A DNA stretch of 64,000 bases from Rutidosis leptorrhynchoides (Eukaryota; Streptophyta; Magnoliopsida; Asterales; Asteraceae): the NCBI RefSeq assembly GCF_046630445.1, contig NC_092333.1, positions 338,881,001-338,945,000 of the forward strand, written 5' to 3'. Each line of letters begins with the position of its first letter. Position 1 is the stretch's first letter. This document shows positions 1-12,902 of this stretch, piece by piece. A program made the translations under genes and the position numbers. Under the pieces are notes generated by a model. It ran no database searches and had not been told where the DNA came from. It saw only the letters and a list, made by a program, of their open reading frames with translations.

Positions 1-2158
1 TCTTACAGTAGGTTATCATTCTAATATAAGGTAATAATCATATTCAAACTTTGGTTCAATTTCTATAACTATAACAATCTTATTTCAAGTGATGATCTTA
101 CTTGAACTTGTTTTCGTGTCATGATTTTGCTTCAAGAACTTTGAGCCATCCAAGGATCCATTGAAGCTAGATCCATTTTTCTCTTTTCCAGTAGGTTCAT
201 CCAAGGAACTTAAGGTAGTAATGATGTTCTTAACATCATTCGATTCATACATATAAAGCTATCTTATTCGAAGGTTTAAACTTGTAATCACTAGAACATA
301 GTTTAGTTAATTCTAAACTTGTTCGCAAACAAAAGTTAATCCTTCTAACTTGACTTTTAAAATCAACTAAACACATGTTCTATATCTATATGATATGCTA
401 ACTTAATGATTTAAAACCTGGAAACACGAAAAACACCGTAAAACCGGATTTACGCCGTCGTAGTAACACCGCGGGCTGTTTTGGGTTAGTTAATTAAAAA
501 CTATGATAAACTTTGATTTAAAAGTTGTTATTCTGAGAAAATGATTTTTATTATGAACATGAAACTATATCCAAAAATTATGGTTAAACTCAAAGTGGAA
601 GTATGTTTTCTAAAATGGTCATCTAGACGTCGTTCTTTCGACTGAAATGACTACCTTTACAAAAACGACTTGTAACTTATTTTTCCGACTAGAAACCTAT
701 ACTTTTTTTGTTTAGATTCATAAAATAGAGTTCAATATGAAACCATAGCAATTTGATTCACTCAAAACGGATTTAAAATGAAGAAGTTATGGGTAAAACA
801 AGATTGGATAATTTTTCTCATTTTAGCTACGTGAAAATTGATAACAAATCTATTCCAACCATAACTTAATCAACTTGTATTGTATATTATGTAATCTTGA
901 GATACCATAGACACGTATACAATGTTTCGACCTATCATGTCGACACATCTATATATATTTCGGAACAACCATAGACACTCTATATGTGAATGTTGGAGTT
1001 AGCTATACAGGGTTGAGGTTGATTCCAAAATATATATAGTTTGAGTTGTGATCAATACTGAGATACGTATACACTGGGTCGTGGATTGATTCAAGATAAT
1101 ATTTATCGATTTATTTCTGTACATCTAACTGTGGACAACTAGTTGTAGGTTACTAACGAGGACAGCTGACTTAATAAACTTAAAACATCAAAATATATTA
1201 AAAGTGTTGTAAATATATTTAAATATATCTTGAACATACTTTGATATATATGTATATATTGTTATAGGTTCGTGAATCAACCAGTGGCCAAGTCTTACTT
1301 CCCGACGAAGTAAAAATCTGTGAAAGTGAGTTATAGTCCCACTTTTAAAATCTAATATTTTTGGGATGAGAATACATGCAGGTTTTATAAATGATTTACA
1401 AAATAGACACAAGTACGTGAAACTACATTCTATGGTTGAATTATCGAAATCGAATATGCCCCTTTTTATTAAGTCTGGTAATCTAAGAATTAGGGAACAG
1501 ACACCCTAATTGACGCGAATCCTAAAGATAGATCTATTGGGCCTAACAAACCCCATCCAAAGTACCGGATGCTTTAGTACTTCGAAATTTATATCATATC
1601 CGAAGGGTGTCCCGGAATGATGGGGATATTCTTATATATGCATCTTGTTATTGTCGGTTACCAGGTGTTCACCATATGAATGATTTTTATCTCTATGTAT
1701 GGGATGTATATTGAAATATGAAATCTTGTGGTCTATTGTTACGATTTGATATATATAGGTTAAACCTATAACTCACCAACATTTTTGTTGACGTTTAAAG
1801 CATGTTTATTCTCAGGTGAATATTAAGAGCTTCCGCTGTTGCATACTAAAATAAGGACAAGATTTGGAGTCCATGTTTGTATGTTATTGTGTAAAAACTG
1901 CATTCAAGAAACTGATTTCGATGTAACATATTTGTATTGTAAACCATTATGTAATGGTCGTGTGTAAACAGGATATTTTAGATTATCATTATTTGATAAT
2001 CTACGTAAAGCTTTTTAAACCTTTATTGATGAAATAAAGGTTATGGTTTGTTTAAAAATGAATGCAGTCTTTGAAAAACGTCTCATATAGAGGTCAAAAC
2101 CTCGCAACGAAATCAATTAATATGGAACGTTTTTAATCAATAAGAACGGGACATTTCA
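1..2158 (+). mobile_element. LTR-A1: 3' part of a long LTR (family A)
   Basis: This stretch matches, in the same direction, the second part of the complete family A LTR at 31858-34575 (window base 1 corresponds to about 33170) and, inverted, the LTR at 56017-59421. It ends with ACATTTCA at 2151-2158, the same terminus as the other copies. No primer site follows, so it is a 3' LTR or a solo LTR whose 5' part lies left of the window. It holds the motif GTTCGTGAATC at 1268-1278. No coding potential is seen; the small minus-strand frame at 1188-1412 is chance. Confidence 0.8.
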
Positions 2159-2749
2159 CTGAACAACCTTCTAATGTTCATACGTTATACGTGGCTAGTT
2201 AGGGTGAGCTCGGGGGGTGGGGTGAGGTACGGTTACTCCGACAAGTCCTCACATCTCTCCTCCTCCGAGGATCAACTTTAGTGGGCGTGTAATCTGAGGG
2301 GTACTCTGCCTAGATTGCGTGAAGTAATGTTTCAATCTCTGGAATGGTGGAACGGTAGTAACAGGTGGATTACATTACTAGTTCTTAGGGTTAGGCGAGT
2401 GGGAAAAGGGTTCAGAAAAACATCTGAACTAGGAAAGATAAATTTTCCAAGTCGGTACTGCGAATAGTAGACATGTCGCAAGAAACAGCATCAACGATAA
2501 CCTAGATAGTCTATTGCAGTACACAAAACTGTAGTAGATAGTAGTGTCATGTAGTAGTATCAGGTAACCAGTAGCATGCAGTAGTAATAAGAAGTAACAT
2601 GTAGTAATATATAACGGTAGCATGCAGCAATTTCGCAGAAACAAGTAAACGAGCAAGTTGTAGATTAGTCCTATTAGTGAATCCTACTCGACTCGGTCAA
2701 GACACACTAATGCAACCTAATTCCCTACAACGAATGCTCTGATACCAAT
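2159..2749 (-). mobile_element. Element C, 5' leader of a minus-strand LTR element
   Basis: This segment lies between the end of LTR-A1 and a primer site at 2736-2747. Read on the minus strand it is therefore the leader just downstream of a 5' LTR. The block near the primer site (gacacactaatgcaa) resembles the equivalent leaders of B1 and B2, so C is probably a relative of family B. Around 2500-2630 it is rich in gtagtag and agtaacatg words. No gag-like reading frame is preserved; the rest of the element is absent or displaced by LTR-A1. Confidence 0.55.
2736..2747 (-). other. Primer-binding site of element C
   Basis: The minus strand reads TGGTATCAGAGC, the usual plant LTR-retrotransposon site complementary to the 3' end of initiator Met-tRNA. 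It lies 2 bases from the LTR end at 2750 and sets the element's orientation. Confidence 0.8.
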
Positions 2750-3595
2750 TGTGACAACCCGTACAAAATCAATGTGTACGGATCATCAACAACAGGTCCA
2801 TTACACGGTTACAACGCTATATGCTGTTTTAAAACAAGTTTTGCATTCATAAAAGATAACATTTTTACCAACGTCAAATGTTACAAAAGATAACATGCTT
2901 CTACGAATAGAAAGCATTAACATAAGTACGTAACACAAAGGTCATTACAAAACCATAGCTCGAAAATAACATAAGTTGTGAATGCAAAGTAAAAGTTCCA
3001 TGATTGAGACATCTCTAAATAATGCAGCGAGAGTCTAACATAGCGAGTCTATAACAGCAAGTCTATAACATCAAGACTATAACAGCAGAAGCAACAACGT
3101 CTAAGCAACTAAGAAATAACATGCTTTAAAATGTCAACACGAATGTTGGTGATCTATAGTTTTATTGTAAACAACAATGTAATGTAGACCATGAGATTTT
3201 GTATTCAAAACAGTATCTCAAATCCGTATGATAAAGTATATGTTTATTCGTGGGCACCCGGTAACTAACTTTAACAAGTAATATATCACCTCCTAAAAGT
3301 ACACTTGGCGATTGCATATGTTTACGAAGTATTAAACACCCGTTGACTGCTAGCGCGACTAGCCCGAGTGGGGATGTCAAACCCTATGGATCCATATCTA
3401 AGATTCGCGTCTACCAGTTCATAAACCAATAGTTAAACGTTACCGAGCTAAGGGAAATCTTTGTGCCGTTATGTCACCCACACATATATAAAGTTTAAGT
3501 ACTCGTGTCTAGTAAGTAAAACATAAAAAGCGTATGTATTCTCAGTCCCAAAAATAGTTAAAGTAAAAAAGGGAGCAATAACTCACAGTGAATGT
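2750..3595 (-). mobile_element. LTR-C fragment (5' LTR of element C, interrupted)
   Basis: It begins TGTGACAACCCG next to the primer site. It carries a diverged form of the block found in LTR families A and B (catgctttaaaatgtcaacac followed by gttggtga, near 3122-3152). It is cut at 3596 by the insertion of element B1. The far part of this LTR is not found on the other side of B1, which agrees with the deletion junction at 15624. Confidence 0.6.
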
Positions 3596-5239
3596 TGTAG
3601 AGACCCGTCCTAATCCATCTAGACGAAGTCCATATCGATCATAAATGATTCACAACAGTTGATTACATCGCGAGGTACTTGACCTCTATATGATACATTT
3701 TACAAACATTGCATTCGTTTTTGAAAAGACAATCTTTCATTACATCGAAAGTTGACAGGCATGCATACCATTTCATAATATATCCAACTATAATTGACTT
3801 AATAATAATCTTGATGAATTCCACGACTCGAATGCAACGTCTTTTGAAATATGTCATAAATGACTCCAAGTAATATCTATAAAATGAGCAAATGCACAGC
3901 GGAAGATTTCTTTCGTACCTAAGAATAAACATGCTTTCAAGTGTCAACCAAAAGGTTGGTGAGTTTATTAGTTTATCATAAATAATCATTTCCATCATTT
4001 TAATAGACCACAAGATTTTCATTTCTCATAAATATACGTCCCATGCATAGAGATAAAAATAATCATTCATATGGATTGAACACCTGGTAACCGATGTTAA
4101 CTTAATGCATAGGATATCCCCAAAATAGAACCTCTCGTCTGTATAATAATCTCGAAGTACTAAAGCATTCGTACCCCGAATGGGACTTGTCAAGGTCCAT
4201 AGATCTATCTTTAGGATTCGCGTCAATCAGGGGCCATTTCCCTAAATTCTTAGGTTACCAGACTTGAAGGGGGTGATATTCGGTTTAATAATCTAACCAT
4301 ATAATGTAGTTTTTGATTACTTGTGTCTATTTCGTAAAACATTTATAAAAGCAGCGCATGTATTCTCAGTCCCAAAAATATATATTGCAAAAGCATTTAA
4401 AAAGGGAGCAAATGAAACTCACCATACTGTATTTTGTAGTAATAATACATATGATGACCTTGAATAAGTATAGGGTTGGCCTCGGATTCACGAACCTATA
4501 TCAATTGTATATTTATTAATATTCATAGTTGTAATTGAACACATATATGTATAAGTGTATTAGTTATATCATTTTTATGTTAATAATATATATATATATG
4601 TTTTATATGTTCATTTTGTATATAAAAATATTAAATTTTGTTATGTTATATGTGTTAAATATATATATATATGTATGTATTTCATTTGTTTATCGAAACA
4701 GTAGTCTTAATTATCTTAAGATAACATTAGTAAAAAATAATGGTAATAACATTAATAATATACTTATATTAATAATAACTCTATTAGTGATAATAACAAT
4801 GATATTAATAGTAATACTTGTAAAAATATTAATGTTACTATTTATAATATTAATGATTTATTAATAATAATAATAATAACTTTATTAAAAATGATAATAT
4901 TAATGATAATAATGATATTGTTAATAATAATACATTTGTTTAATAGCAATAATAATAATACTAATAGTCACAAAAATGATACTATTACTAATATTAATGG
5001 GATTAATAATAATAATATCAATAATTGATCCTTAATACTTGTATTAATAATACTTGGTAAAATTAATAATATTAATGATAATACTAGTAATGATAATATT
5101 AGTGATAATAATAATTATACCTTTTATCTTTGTATTTAATAACAATCAAGATCAAAAATAATAAAATAATATTAGTAACTATAATAAGAATAATAATAAT
5201 AACAATAATAATCATAGTAATAACAATAATGATAATCAA

Positions 5240-5326
<87 letters not shown>
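5240..5326. repeat. (TAA)n microsatellite
   Basis: An almost perfect trinucleotide array within the B1 3' LTR, a short distance left of the tRNA-like block. The equivalent array in the other LTR is at 13549-13624. Confidence 0.95.
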
Positions 5327-5380
5327 TAAACTATAAATAAAAGGCTACCATAATTAGAATGAGTAAAAAAAAGAAACTGT

Positions 5381-5450
5381 CCAAGCCGGGACTCGAACCC
5401 GCGACCTCTCGTTCCCCATCATCACTCTCTAACCACTACTCTGTTGGTGA
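5381..5450 (-). other. tRNA-like sequence inside the B1 3' LTR
   Basis: Read on the minus strand, the block has AGTGGTTAGAG, as in a tRNA D arm/box A, then about 30 bases later GGGTTCGAGTCCCGG, a box B with a near-complete T stem. Directly downstream (about 5366-5378) comes a T-rich run, as at Pol III terminators. No good acceptor or anticodon stem is seen, so it is not a functional tRNA gene. It may be a captured tRNA-derived (SINE-like) fragment that is now part of the LTR. Confidence 0.6.
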
Positions 5451-7074
5451 CTTTCTGTTTTAAAACCGATTCAAATTTGTTTAACCTTAATCTGTCGTCT
5501 TTAACTTTCGTCCTCAGGTACCAGTCGACCAGAGATCTAACTCTCTCTCAAACCTTTTATTAAACCTAATTACTAACTAACCATTTCTGTTTGTTTATAT
5601 TTAAAGAAAACGAAAAACAAAATGAATAAATAAGAACGGGTTTGCTGTTCGAGAAAAGAAGAACAAAATAAAAATAAAAAATAAAACTCAATAATGGATT
5701 TCGAAATTAAGATTGTTTTAGAAAAATGTTATAACATAACTTGTATTGAAAATGCTTCATATAAACTTTACAAATTATCAATTTAACATCATCTGTAACA
5801 AATAATTTAAATTTGATCGAAGAACAATTTTTGACTTTTTAAAACTAAAACTTTGACTCAAAAATTAACACTCAATTTAAAGATTTGGAGGCTGAATTTT
5901 TACAGGAAGTTCGTTCATAAGATTCCTAACATCACTATATTTATATATTTTGAAATGGAATTCGAATTGGAGTTGTTGTTAATCACAGTCATAAATACGA
6001 TGAACTTGAAATCAAATCTAAATTTTTAGAATGTTTTATACCACAATTACGGAATGAAAAAGGTTATGAATCATCTTTAGAAGCTTTCTGAATCTTTAAT
6101 TTAAATTTAAACCTCAAATCGAATTTGAATTTTATTATGAACAATTCCTTTGACTTTTGAAATCAAGACTTTGACTCCAAAATTTTATCTTGATATTAAA
6201 AATTTGAAGCTGAAAACTTACAGATATGTTACTTAGATCATTCACAACAGAACTGCATTTCCAAATTTTGAATTAAATTCGTAGTTGTGGTTTTTGGAGA
6301 GACGACCCAATAACAGAGGATAAACATTCCAGTTTGATTATTTATTTTTTTTCGTGATGCTCTCAGTAATTAAATGGATTGAGATATTACTTAATGGAAT
6401 TCAAAGTTGTTGTGTAGTGAGGGTGGATTTGGACGTGAAACAAATTGTAGACATGAAGTACTCCTAATTCCAATCAAGAGAAAAAAAAATAAAGCAAGTG
6501 AATAACTTTAACTATTTTGTATGTATATTGAATTGAAATAGTCTATAATCCCGATCCAAGACAAGAGTACAGATTTTTGATTGTGATGTAAATCTGATTT
6601 CATTATTCTGATTATATTTTCTATATTTAATTCATTTATAAATAATATTAATAATAATATATTAATATTATAAAAATATACTAATAATGATAATAGAATT
6701 AATAATAAAACTAATATTAATAAAACTAATAATAAGAATATAATAAAGGTAAATAAGATAATGATAATGATAATAATAAAAATGATGATTTTAGTAATGA
6801 TAATAATAATAATCGTAATATTAATTAAAAATCATAATAATATTGATATTGATAATGATAATAATAAGATTTAATGATGATATAGCCAATTAAATGTATC
6901 TAATTTCATATATACATTATATATAATAATATCAATAGTAACGATATTAAACTTAATATTAATTAATATTAATAATAATAATGAAGTAATAACAGTAATA
7001 TATCAACTATATTTTTAACTTGCAATTATGTTTAAGCTATTAATATTACATAATATTAATCATGTACTGTTTAA

Positions 7075-7078
<4 letters not shown>

Positions 7079-7128
<50 letters not shown>
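7079..7128. repeat. (TA)n microsatellite
   Basis: A pure dinucleotide tract of about 50 bp in the B1 3' LTR. The matching tract in the 5' LTR (15250-15346) is about twice as long. Confidence 0.95.
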
Positions 7129-7131
<3 letters not shown>

Positions 7132-10086
7132 ACATATAATATCTATACTTGTGATATGCATTCCAATATACATATCATAATAATTTATTTATAGAAATCA
7201 CATATATTTATATTTATATATAGCTTTATTTTAATATCCATTTATTATTTTGCATATTAATTTACATACCTAATCTAATTTATCAAATTGTATCTTATTA
7301 TTTTAATTTATTATATATGCCTATGTTTATATTTATCTATCTATTTATTTACAACATTTGTTCGTGAATCGTCGAGAATAGTCAAGGTCAATTGAATATG
7401 AAAATAGTTCACAAATTTGTAGACTCAGTTTAACAGACTTTGCTTATCATGTCGAGCTTATATAAAGATTAAGTTTAAATTTAGTCGGAAATTCCCGGGT
7501 CATCACAGTACCTACCCGTTAAAGAAATTTCGTCCCGAAATTTGAGTGAGGTGGTCATGGCTAACAATAAAAATGTTTTCATGACGAATATGAGTTGATA
7601 AATTAAGTTTTATCATCATTGAGTAATACTGATAAAAATAATTCGATTATTCGAAGAGTACGAATGAAGCTATCACCAAAGAGTGAAATAGGAAAGTAAA
7701 GATTTGTCTTAACTTTTGGCAGAGTTAGGGTTGAATTCCGGAATTCAAGGAATTTAAAGAAAATCTTTGAAATCTAAAAGATTTGATTCTTCTGCGAGTA
7801 AAGAAATTAAGATCTCTATAATTAAATACGGTGATTTACCTCGATTACTCTGTCTAATATTTCCACTATAAATTAAGCTCTTATGTTCTATTATTCTCAC
7901 AATTCCTATACTTTCTTTCTTAGTTCATACATCCAAAAGATTGTGAAAATGCTTAAATCCCGTTCTAATCCTTGATATTTTTCTAATTATCATTTCTGTC
8001 ATCCTTCTTTTCAATCTTCCACCAGAAAAATATATTTACTTCTACTATTACCTTGGGATGATACTATTCTTAATTATACCGTGTCTTTATATTGCTATTC
8101 TTATTAATATCCATGGTTTGTAATTTTTGCGTTGTTGTTGGATTTTATATCTTCCCTTATATTTCAATGTCCCTGCTTCTATCTCATATAATTATTATCA
8201 TCCACAATTAATGCGCTCTCTTATTTGCTGCGATTTATACCCCCTTTCTATTTTGGAGCTTCATGCTTTTGTTTACTTTTCGCAAGTAATGGTCCAGAAT
8301 TCATAGGTATGGAGTATCGAATTGTCATAATATACAAGGTAGAAAGGAAAGGTAGTAGCACAATTTGTTTTGTCAATTTACCTGAATCACTGAGAATAGA
8401 ACTATCAAGAATATATTTTCTTGATATGTTCAGAAGTTAAGCAGAATGAAAGAGTTATGTAACATGGCACATGATGACGTTATGATCTGTAAATCATCAC
8501 GTCCCATTTGAAACTCAGCATGACTTACTGTAATATAATCACGTTGATTAAGTGTCATTATATTATACTAACTCATGCATCAATTCCCAACATTACTTCA
8601 ATAACATTCATATTTTAAGCTCGAAAGTTTACAGAATATAGAAACTAACAGTTTCTATATGATGTAACTCTGATAGTACGAAGAGATTAATGATTTCAGA
8701 TAAGAATAGTTATAAAAATATCTTAAGAAATATGGAGGATATTTATAATGAAAGATACGATAATATCTTGAAATTTCTATTATCGAAGGATGGTGAAGAA
8801 AATTTGTTCGCAAGATTTTGGAGTCAGAAGCAAGGTATTCGCTAAAGATTTCATCCAAAACAGAATCATCAGGATTCTTAATGTACAAGTTTAGTCTTTG
8901 TGATTTGTCCACGGTTTCCTTCCTGGTTAGCTCAATCCGTTTTCCAGTTCCACTTTTCTGAGCTTTTCCAACATACTATTCTTTATCATCAAACTTTTGA
9001 CGATTAAAGTCGTTTACGATTGTCTACAGTTTCTGCTTCTTCATTCAGCTTCCTTAAAAATTGAAGTATTAATTCGTAGATTGGGTGCTTTTCAGAATTT
9101 CAGAATAAAAGATCATAATTCTAAGATATAAATGTTATATATATACATATATCTATTGATGTAGATATTCTGTGAGTTTTCAAAGTACTGATTGCTGATT
9201 CCCGGTAATTGGTATGGCAGTTCTCGTTACAAGATGTGGATGAGTATATGATAGGGTTTCTATGAATAAATATAATGATTTATCAGAGAGATTTTAGCCA
9301 AGAAGCAACGAGGTTGCTGGTATGTCTGCTGGTAATATGGTGGAATATAAAAGGTTCCCTAGTAACAATAAAAGAGCACTCATATATATCAAGGTTATAA
9401 TAAGGTTGTTTCAAACGAAAAGTCAAAGTTGACTTGCTGGAGCTGTGACAAAACAAGCTAATTTGGAAAAGAATTGCAATGTTATTTTCGGTAATAACAA
9501 TGCCAAAGAAGCTAGCACAGATACGTGTTAAGCATTTACTCAGGTTCCGAGTGTTTTCAGGTGCATAACTATCTGCATCAATCTTTTCTTCCGTAGATGA
9601 AGTGCGGTTGGTTCATCCTCTCGATTGAGGTGTTTTCAAGTATCATGAAAAGTTTGAACGTGGATTGTAATCGTCAAGATACAAATGAGGTTTAAGATGA
9701 AATCAAGTGACAAACTTGAAGAATTGTTAAATTTCATATGTTATAATCAATATTTTAATTCATTTTAATTATCCACTGTTGATAGTCCATAGTTCAAAGT
9801 CCACAGTTAGCAATTCAATAATTCATATATAGTTTAATATATAACATTCGAATTAATTAATACGTATCGTGACCCGTGTACATGTCTCATACTCGATCAC
9901 AACTCAAAGTATATATATTATTGTAGAATCAACCTCAACCCTGTATAGAGAACTCGATCATTACTGCATATAGAGTGTCTATGGTTATTCCAAATAATAT
10001 ATATATGCGTCGATATGATATGTCAAAACCTTGTATACGTGTCCCGATATTTAAAGTGCGTAAAATAAATAACAAAAATTAAATGA

Positions 10087-10185
10087 CGATAAATAAAATT
10101 GCGAGAATTAAAATTGCGATAAATAAAATGCGATAAATAAATTGCGATAAATAAAATGCGATAAATAAATTGCGATAAATAAAAT
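10087..10185. repeat. Minisatellite, ~14-15-bp unit
   Basis: About seven tandem units of the type gcgataaataaaat, alternating between forms ending in aaatt and aaatg. It lies inside the B1 internal region just after an LTR-A-like block. Confidence 0.9.
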
Positions 10186-10804
10186 GTAATCAGTTAGCTT
10201 GGGATAGTTAGCTAGGAACAGTTAGCGTGTATTCTTAACAAAATTTTTCATAGTTAATTTGTTTGTTTCTAATAAATTTTATTTTGTCCAATGTTTTCTT
10301 CATTATGCCACTTGTTGGATTCTGATAGGTCAAAATTCAAATATGAAATTGAATGAAAATGGTTATTCTGCAGTGAACAGATTCGTATCTTTTTAGATCT
10401 AAGTAGGATAGTAAATGACTGTTGAATCAGATTCAAAGAATGTACAGTGTAACTTATTAATGTGAAATCTAACTATTCCTCGGGTATTACCTACCCGTTA
10501 AAATATTCTCATCATTAACAGTTTGTACAAAAGAGTTTTAATTACAATCTTTATGAAAACATATATACATATATATTTTCTTCAGATGTAATTATGGATC
10601 TAATGAGTTAATATGATATTAATCTCATTTGCTTTTTGGTTAGAACTAGAGTACATAATCTCTAAAACATTAAAGATTACATAATCACCATGAAGGACGA
10701 AGATAGTTTATGTAGAACGATTCGTAGAACGATATTTATGCTTGAGGTATAGATTTCGAGGTTGAGATGTGTGATGATGTTGTTATTGTTGTTGTTGGTA
10801 CTGG

Positions 10805-11380
10805 TTATGCTGCTGGTGCTGCTGATGGTGGTACAGTTGCTGTCGGTGCTACAAGTGTTGTTTGTGCTAAGGTTGGTGATGATGTTGGTGTAGTAAGTAT
10901 AGCTTGTAAATCACGCACCATTCTTTTCAGGGTTTCTATCCTACCCTCTATCATTTTTATCCATCCACTCATCTGATTCGATAGATCTTGATTATCAATT
11001 CGAAGTTCCCTAACTTCTTCTAATATTCCCCTTTGATTGATATTCGGAAGTAGAGGTTGAATATTTTTTGAGTTTGCAGTAATGCGACCTTTGAGATGGA
11101 AAACTTTAGCAAGAAGGGTGAATACAGTGTTGCGCATAGGTTCACCGGTGAGTACATCGTTTTCTCCGACGTTAGGAGGTAAGTTTGGTTCGTGGTAGGG
11201 CTCGCCTTCTCCATTTCTCCATCGAGTGCGTAAGTCTCGGACCTACCCCCATCTCCTCCAGAAAGAAAAATAGCTAAACGGCGGAGACACTTCGGGTTCA
11301 TTGACTTCGGAGTCTACTTCAATACGCATCTCGAAATTGCTTCCGAAACTAATGGAATCCAAGCTAGGTGTAGGATCCAT
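10805..11380 (-). pseudogene. Decayed gag-like ORF of element B1
   Basis: On the minus strand an ATG at 11380 starts MDPTPSLDSISFGS, about 390 bp downstream of the primer site. The frame is then broken, and an open stretch continues at 11137-10805. That stretch holds GRIETLKRMVRDLQA, which matches GRVKTLTRMVHELQA in the equivalent ORF of B2, followed by a Ala/Pro/Thr/Ser-rich tail. Position (first ORF after the leader) and a helical, charged core suggest a gag-type structural protein, but no zinc knuckle or named gag domain is visible. The function is an inference; homology between the B1 and B2 copies is seen directly. Confidence 0.55.
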
Positions 11381-11768
11381 CTCTTATGATCAGTTAGAGG
11401 ATTTTCGATATGAAATGATTTTCGGTTATCGGATAATATTCTAGGTATATAGAATATCTAATATAGTACAGAAGATTCCGTAGATTACGGAGGAAATTAA
11501 GGAAACGTGTCAGATAAAGTCTACAGTAACAGATACGCTAAGATATGGATTTGTCTATACACTATTCATGCAATCAATGCAGTAAGATGTGTCTAGACTA
11601 AGAATAATGAGCAGGTAATTTCCTAAGGATGATAAGCAGATGATTTCCGACAAAAATGATAAGCAAAACTTTTGACATGCAGACACGGTCAAAGTCCAGA
11701 CTCACTAATGCATCCTAACGACTATCAGTTAGACACACTAATGCAAGACCTGGTTCGCTAAGACCACC

Positions 11769-11780
11769 GCTCTGATACCA
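11769..11780 (-). other. Primer-binding site of B1
   Basis: Minus strand TGGTATCAGAGC, complementary to initiator Met-tRNA, 2 bases from the 5' LTR boundary at 11783. It fixes B1 as a minus-strand element. Confidence 0.85.
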
Positions 11781-12765
11781 ACTGTAGAGACCCATCCTAA
11801 TCCATCCGGACGAAATCCATATCGATCATAAACGATTCACAACAGTTGATTACATCGCGAGGTACTTGACCTCTATATGATACATTTTACAAACATTGCA
11901 TTCGTTTTTGAAAAGACAATCTTTCATTACATCGAAAGTTGACAGGCATGCATACCATTTCATAATATATCCAACTATAATTGACTTAATAATAATCTTG
12001 ATGAACTCGACGACTCGAATGCAACGTCTTTTGAAATATGCCATGAATGACTCCAAGTAATATCTATAAAATGAGCAAATGCACAACGGAAGATTTCTTT
12101 CGTACCTAAGAATAAACATGCTTTCAAGTGTCAACCAAAAGGTTGGTGAGTTCATTAGTTTAACATAAATAATCATTTCCAACATTTTAATAGACCACAA
12201 GATTTTCATTTCTCATAAATATACGTCCCATGCATAGAGACAAAAATAATCATTCATATAGATTGAACACCTGGTAACCGACGTTAACTTAATGCATAGA
12301 ATATCCCCAAAACAGAACCTCTCGTCTGTATAATAATCTCGAAGTACTAAAGAATTCGTACCCCGAATAGGAATTGTCAAGGTCCATAGATCTATCTTTA
12401 GGATTCGCGTCAATCAGGGGCCATTTCCCTAAATTCTTAGGTTACCAGACTTGAAGTGGCCATATTCGGATTAATAATCCAACCATATAATGTAGTTTTC
12501 GATTACTTATGTCTATTTCGTAAAACATTTATAAAAGCAGCGCATGTATTCTCAGTCCTAAAAATATATATTGCAAAAGCATTTAAAAAGGGAGCAAATG
12601 AAACTCACCATACTGTATTTTGTAGTAATAATACATATGACGACCTTGAAAAAGTATAGGGTTGGCCTCGGATTCACAAACCTATATCAATTGTATATTT
12701 ATTAATATTCATAGTTGTAATTGAACACATATATGTATAAGTGTATTAGTTATATCATTTTTATG

Positions 12766-12902
<137 letters not shown>

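Larger units (their letters stand above)
3596..7507 (-). repeat. 3' LTR of B1 (3.9 kb)
   Basis: Boundaries are set by comparison with the other copy at 11783 and by the junction 'catcaca' / 'gtacctacccg' at 7507/7508, the same junction as in element B2 (20375/20376). It contains long (TAA)n and (TA)n tracts, a tRNA-like block (5381-5450), and the inverted 11-mer pair GATTCACGAAC (4485-4495) and GTTCGTGAATC (7360-7370). No protein is encoded; the small ORFs here are translations of microsatellites. Confidence 0.85.
7508..11782 (-). mobile_element. B1 internal region without pol
   Basis: It runs from the LTR junction (minus strand ...AACGGGTAGGTAC just before the LTR, in the polypurine-tract position) to the primer site at 11769-11780. 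Several non-coding stretches are conserved with the B2 internal region, for example around 8210-8330 against 21080-21190 (ttgctgcgattt, then gagcttcat, then ggtatggagtatcga). About 9860-10050 repeats part of LTR-A. No RT, integrase or protease motif was seen in any frame. The only coding trace is the gag-like frame near the primer site. Confidence 0.7.

Noticed and set aside
3663..4226. Two ORFs (119 and 66 codons) repeated at 11850-12413
   Set aside because: They recur only because they lie in the two LTRs of B1. The position is terminal LTR sequence, relatives in B2 and B3 break the frames, and no domain is seen.
4535..5336. Ile/Tyr/Asn-rich ORFs in the LTRs (also 12721-13632, 17768-17968, 19564-19785, 26096-26811, 28244-28468, 31977-32288, 34683-34952, 35581-35901, 39530-39802)
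   Set aside because: They translate (TA)n, (TAA)n and (TTA)n repeats, vary in length between sister LTRs and have no domain.
5381..5450. Functional tRNA gene
   Set aside because: D-arm and T-arm words are present, but no acceptor stem or sensible anticodon arm can be folded, and the sequence repeats with the LTRs. Kept only as tRNA-like.
8225..8440. ORF of 71 codons, with a similar frame at 20962-21219
   Set aside because: It lies on the strand opposite to B1 and B2 and shares sequence only over about 100 bp. The frames end differently in the two elements, so it reads as conserved non-coding interior.
10087..10185. CRISPR-like array (regular short repeats)
   Set aside because: Units are contiguous without spacers, and the context is a plant retroelement.
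10767..10976. Val/Gly/Ala-rich plus-strand ORF
   Set aside because: It is the antisense of the Ala/Pro/Thr-rich tail of the B1 gag-like ORF.
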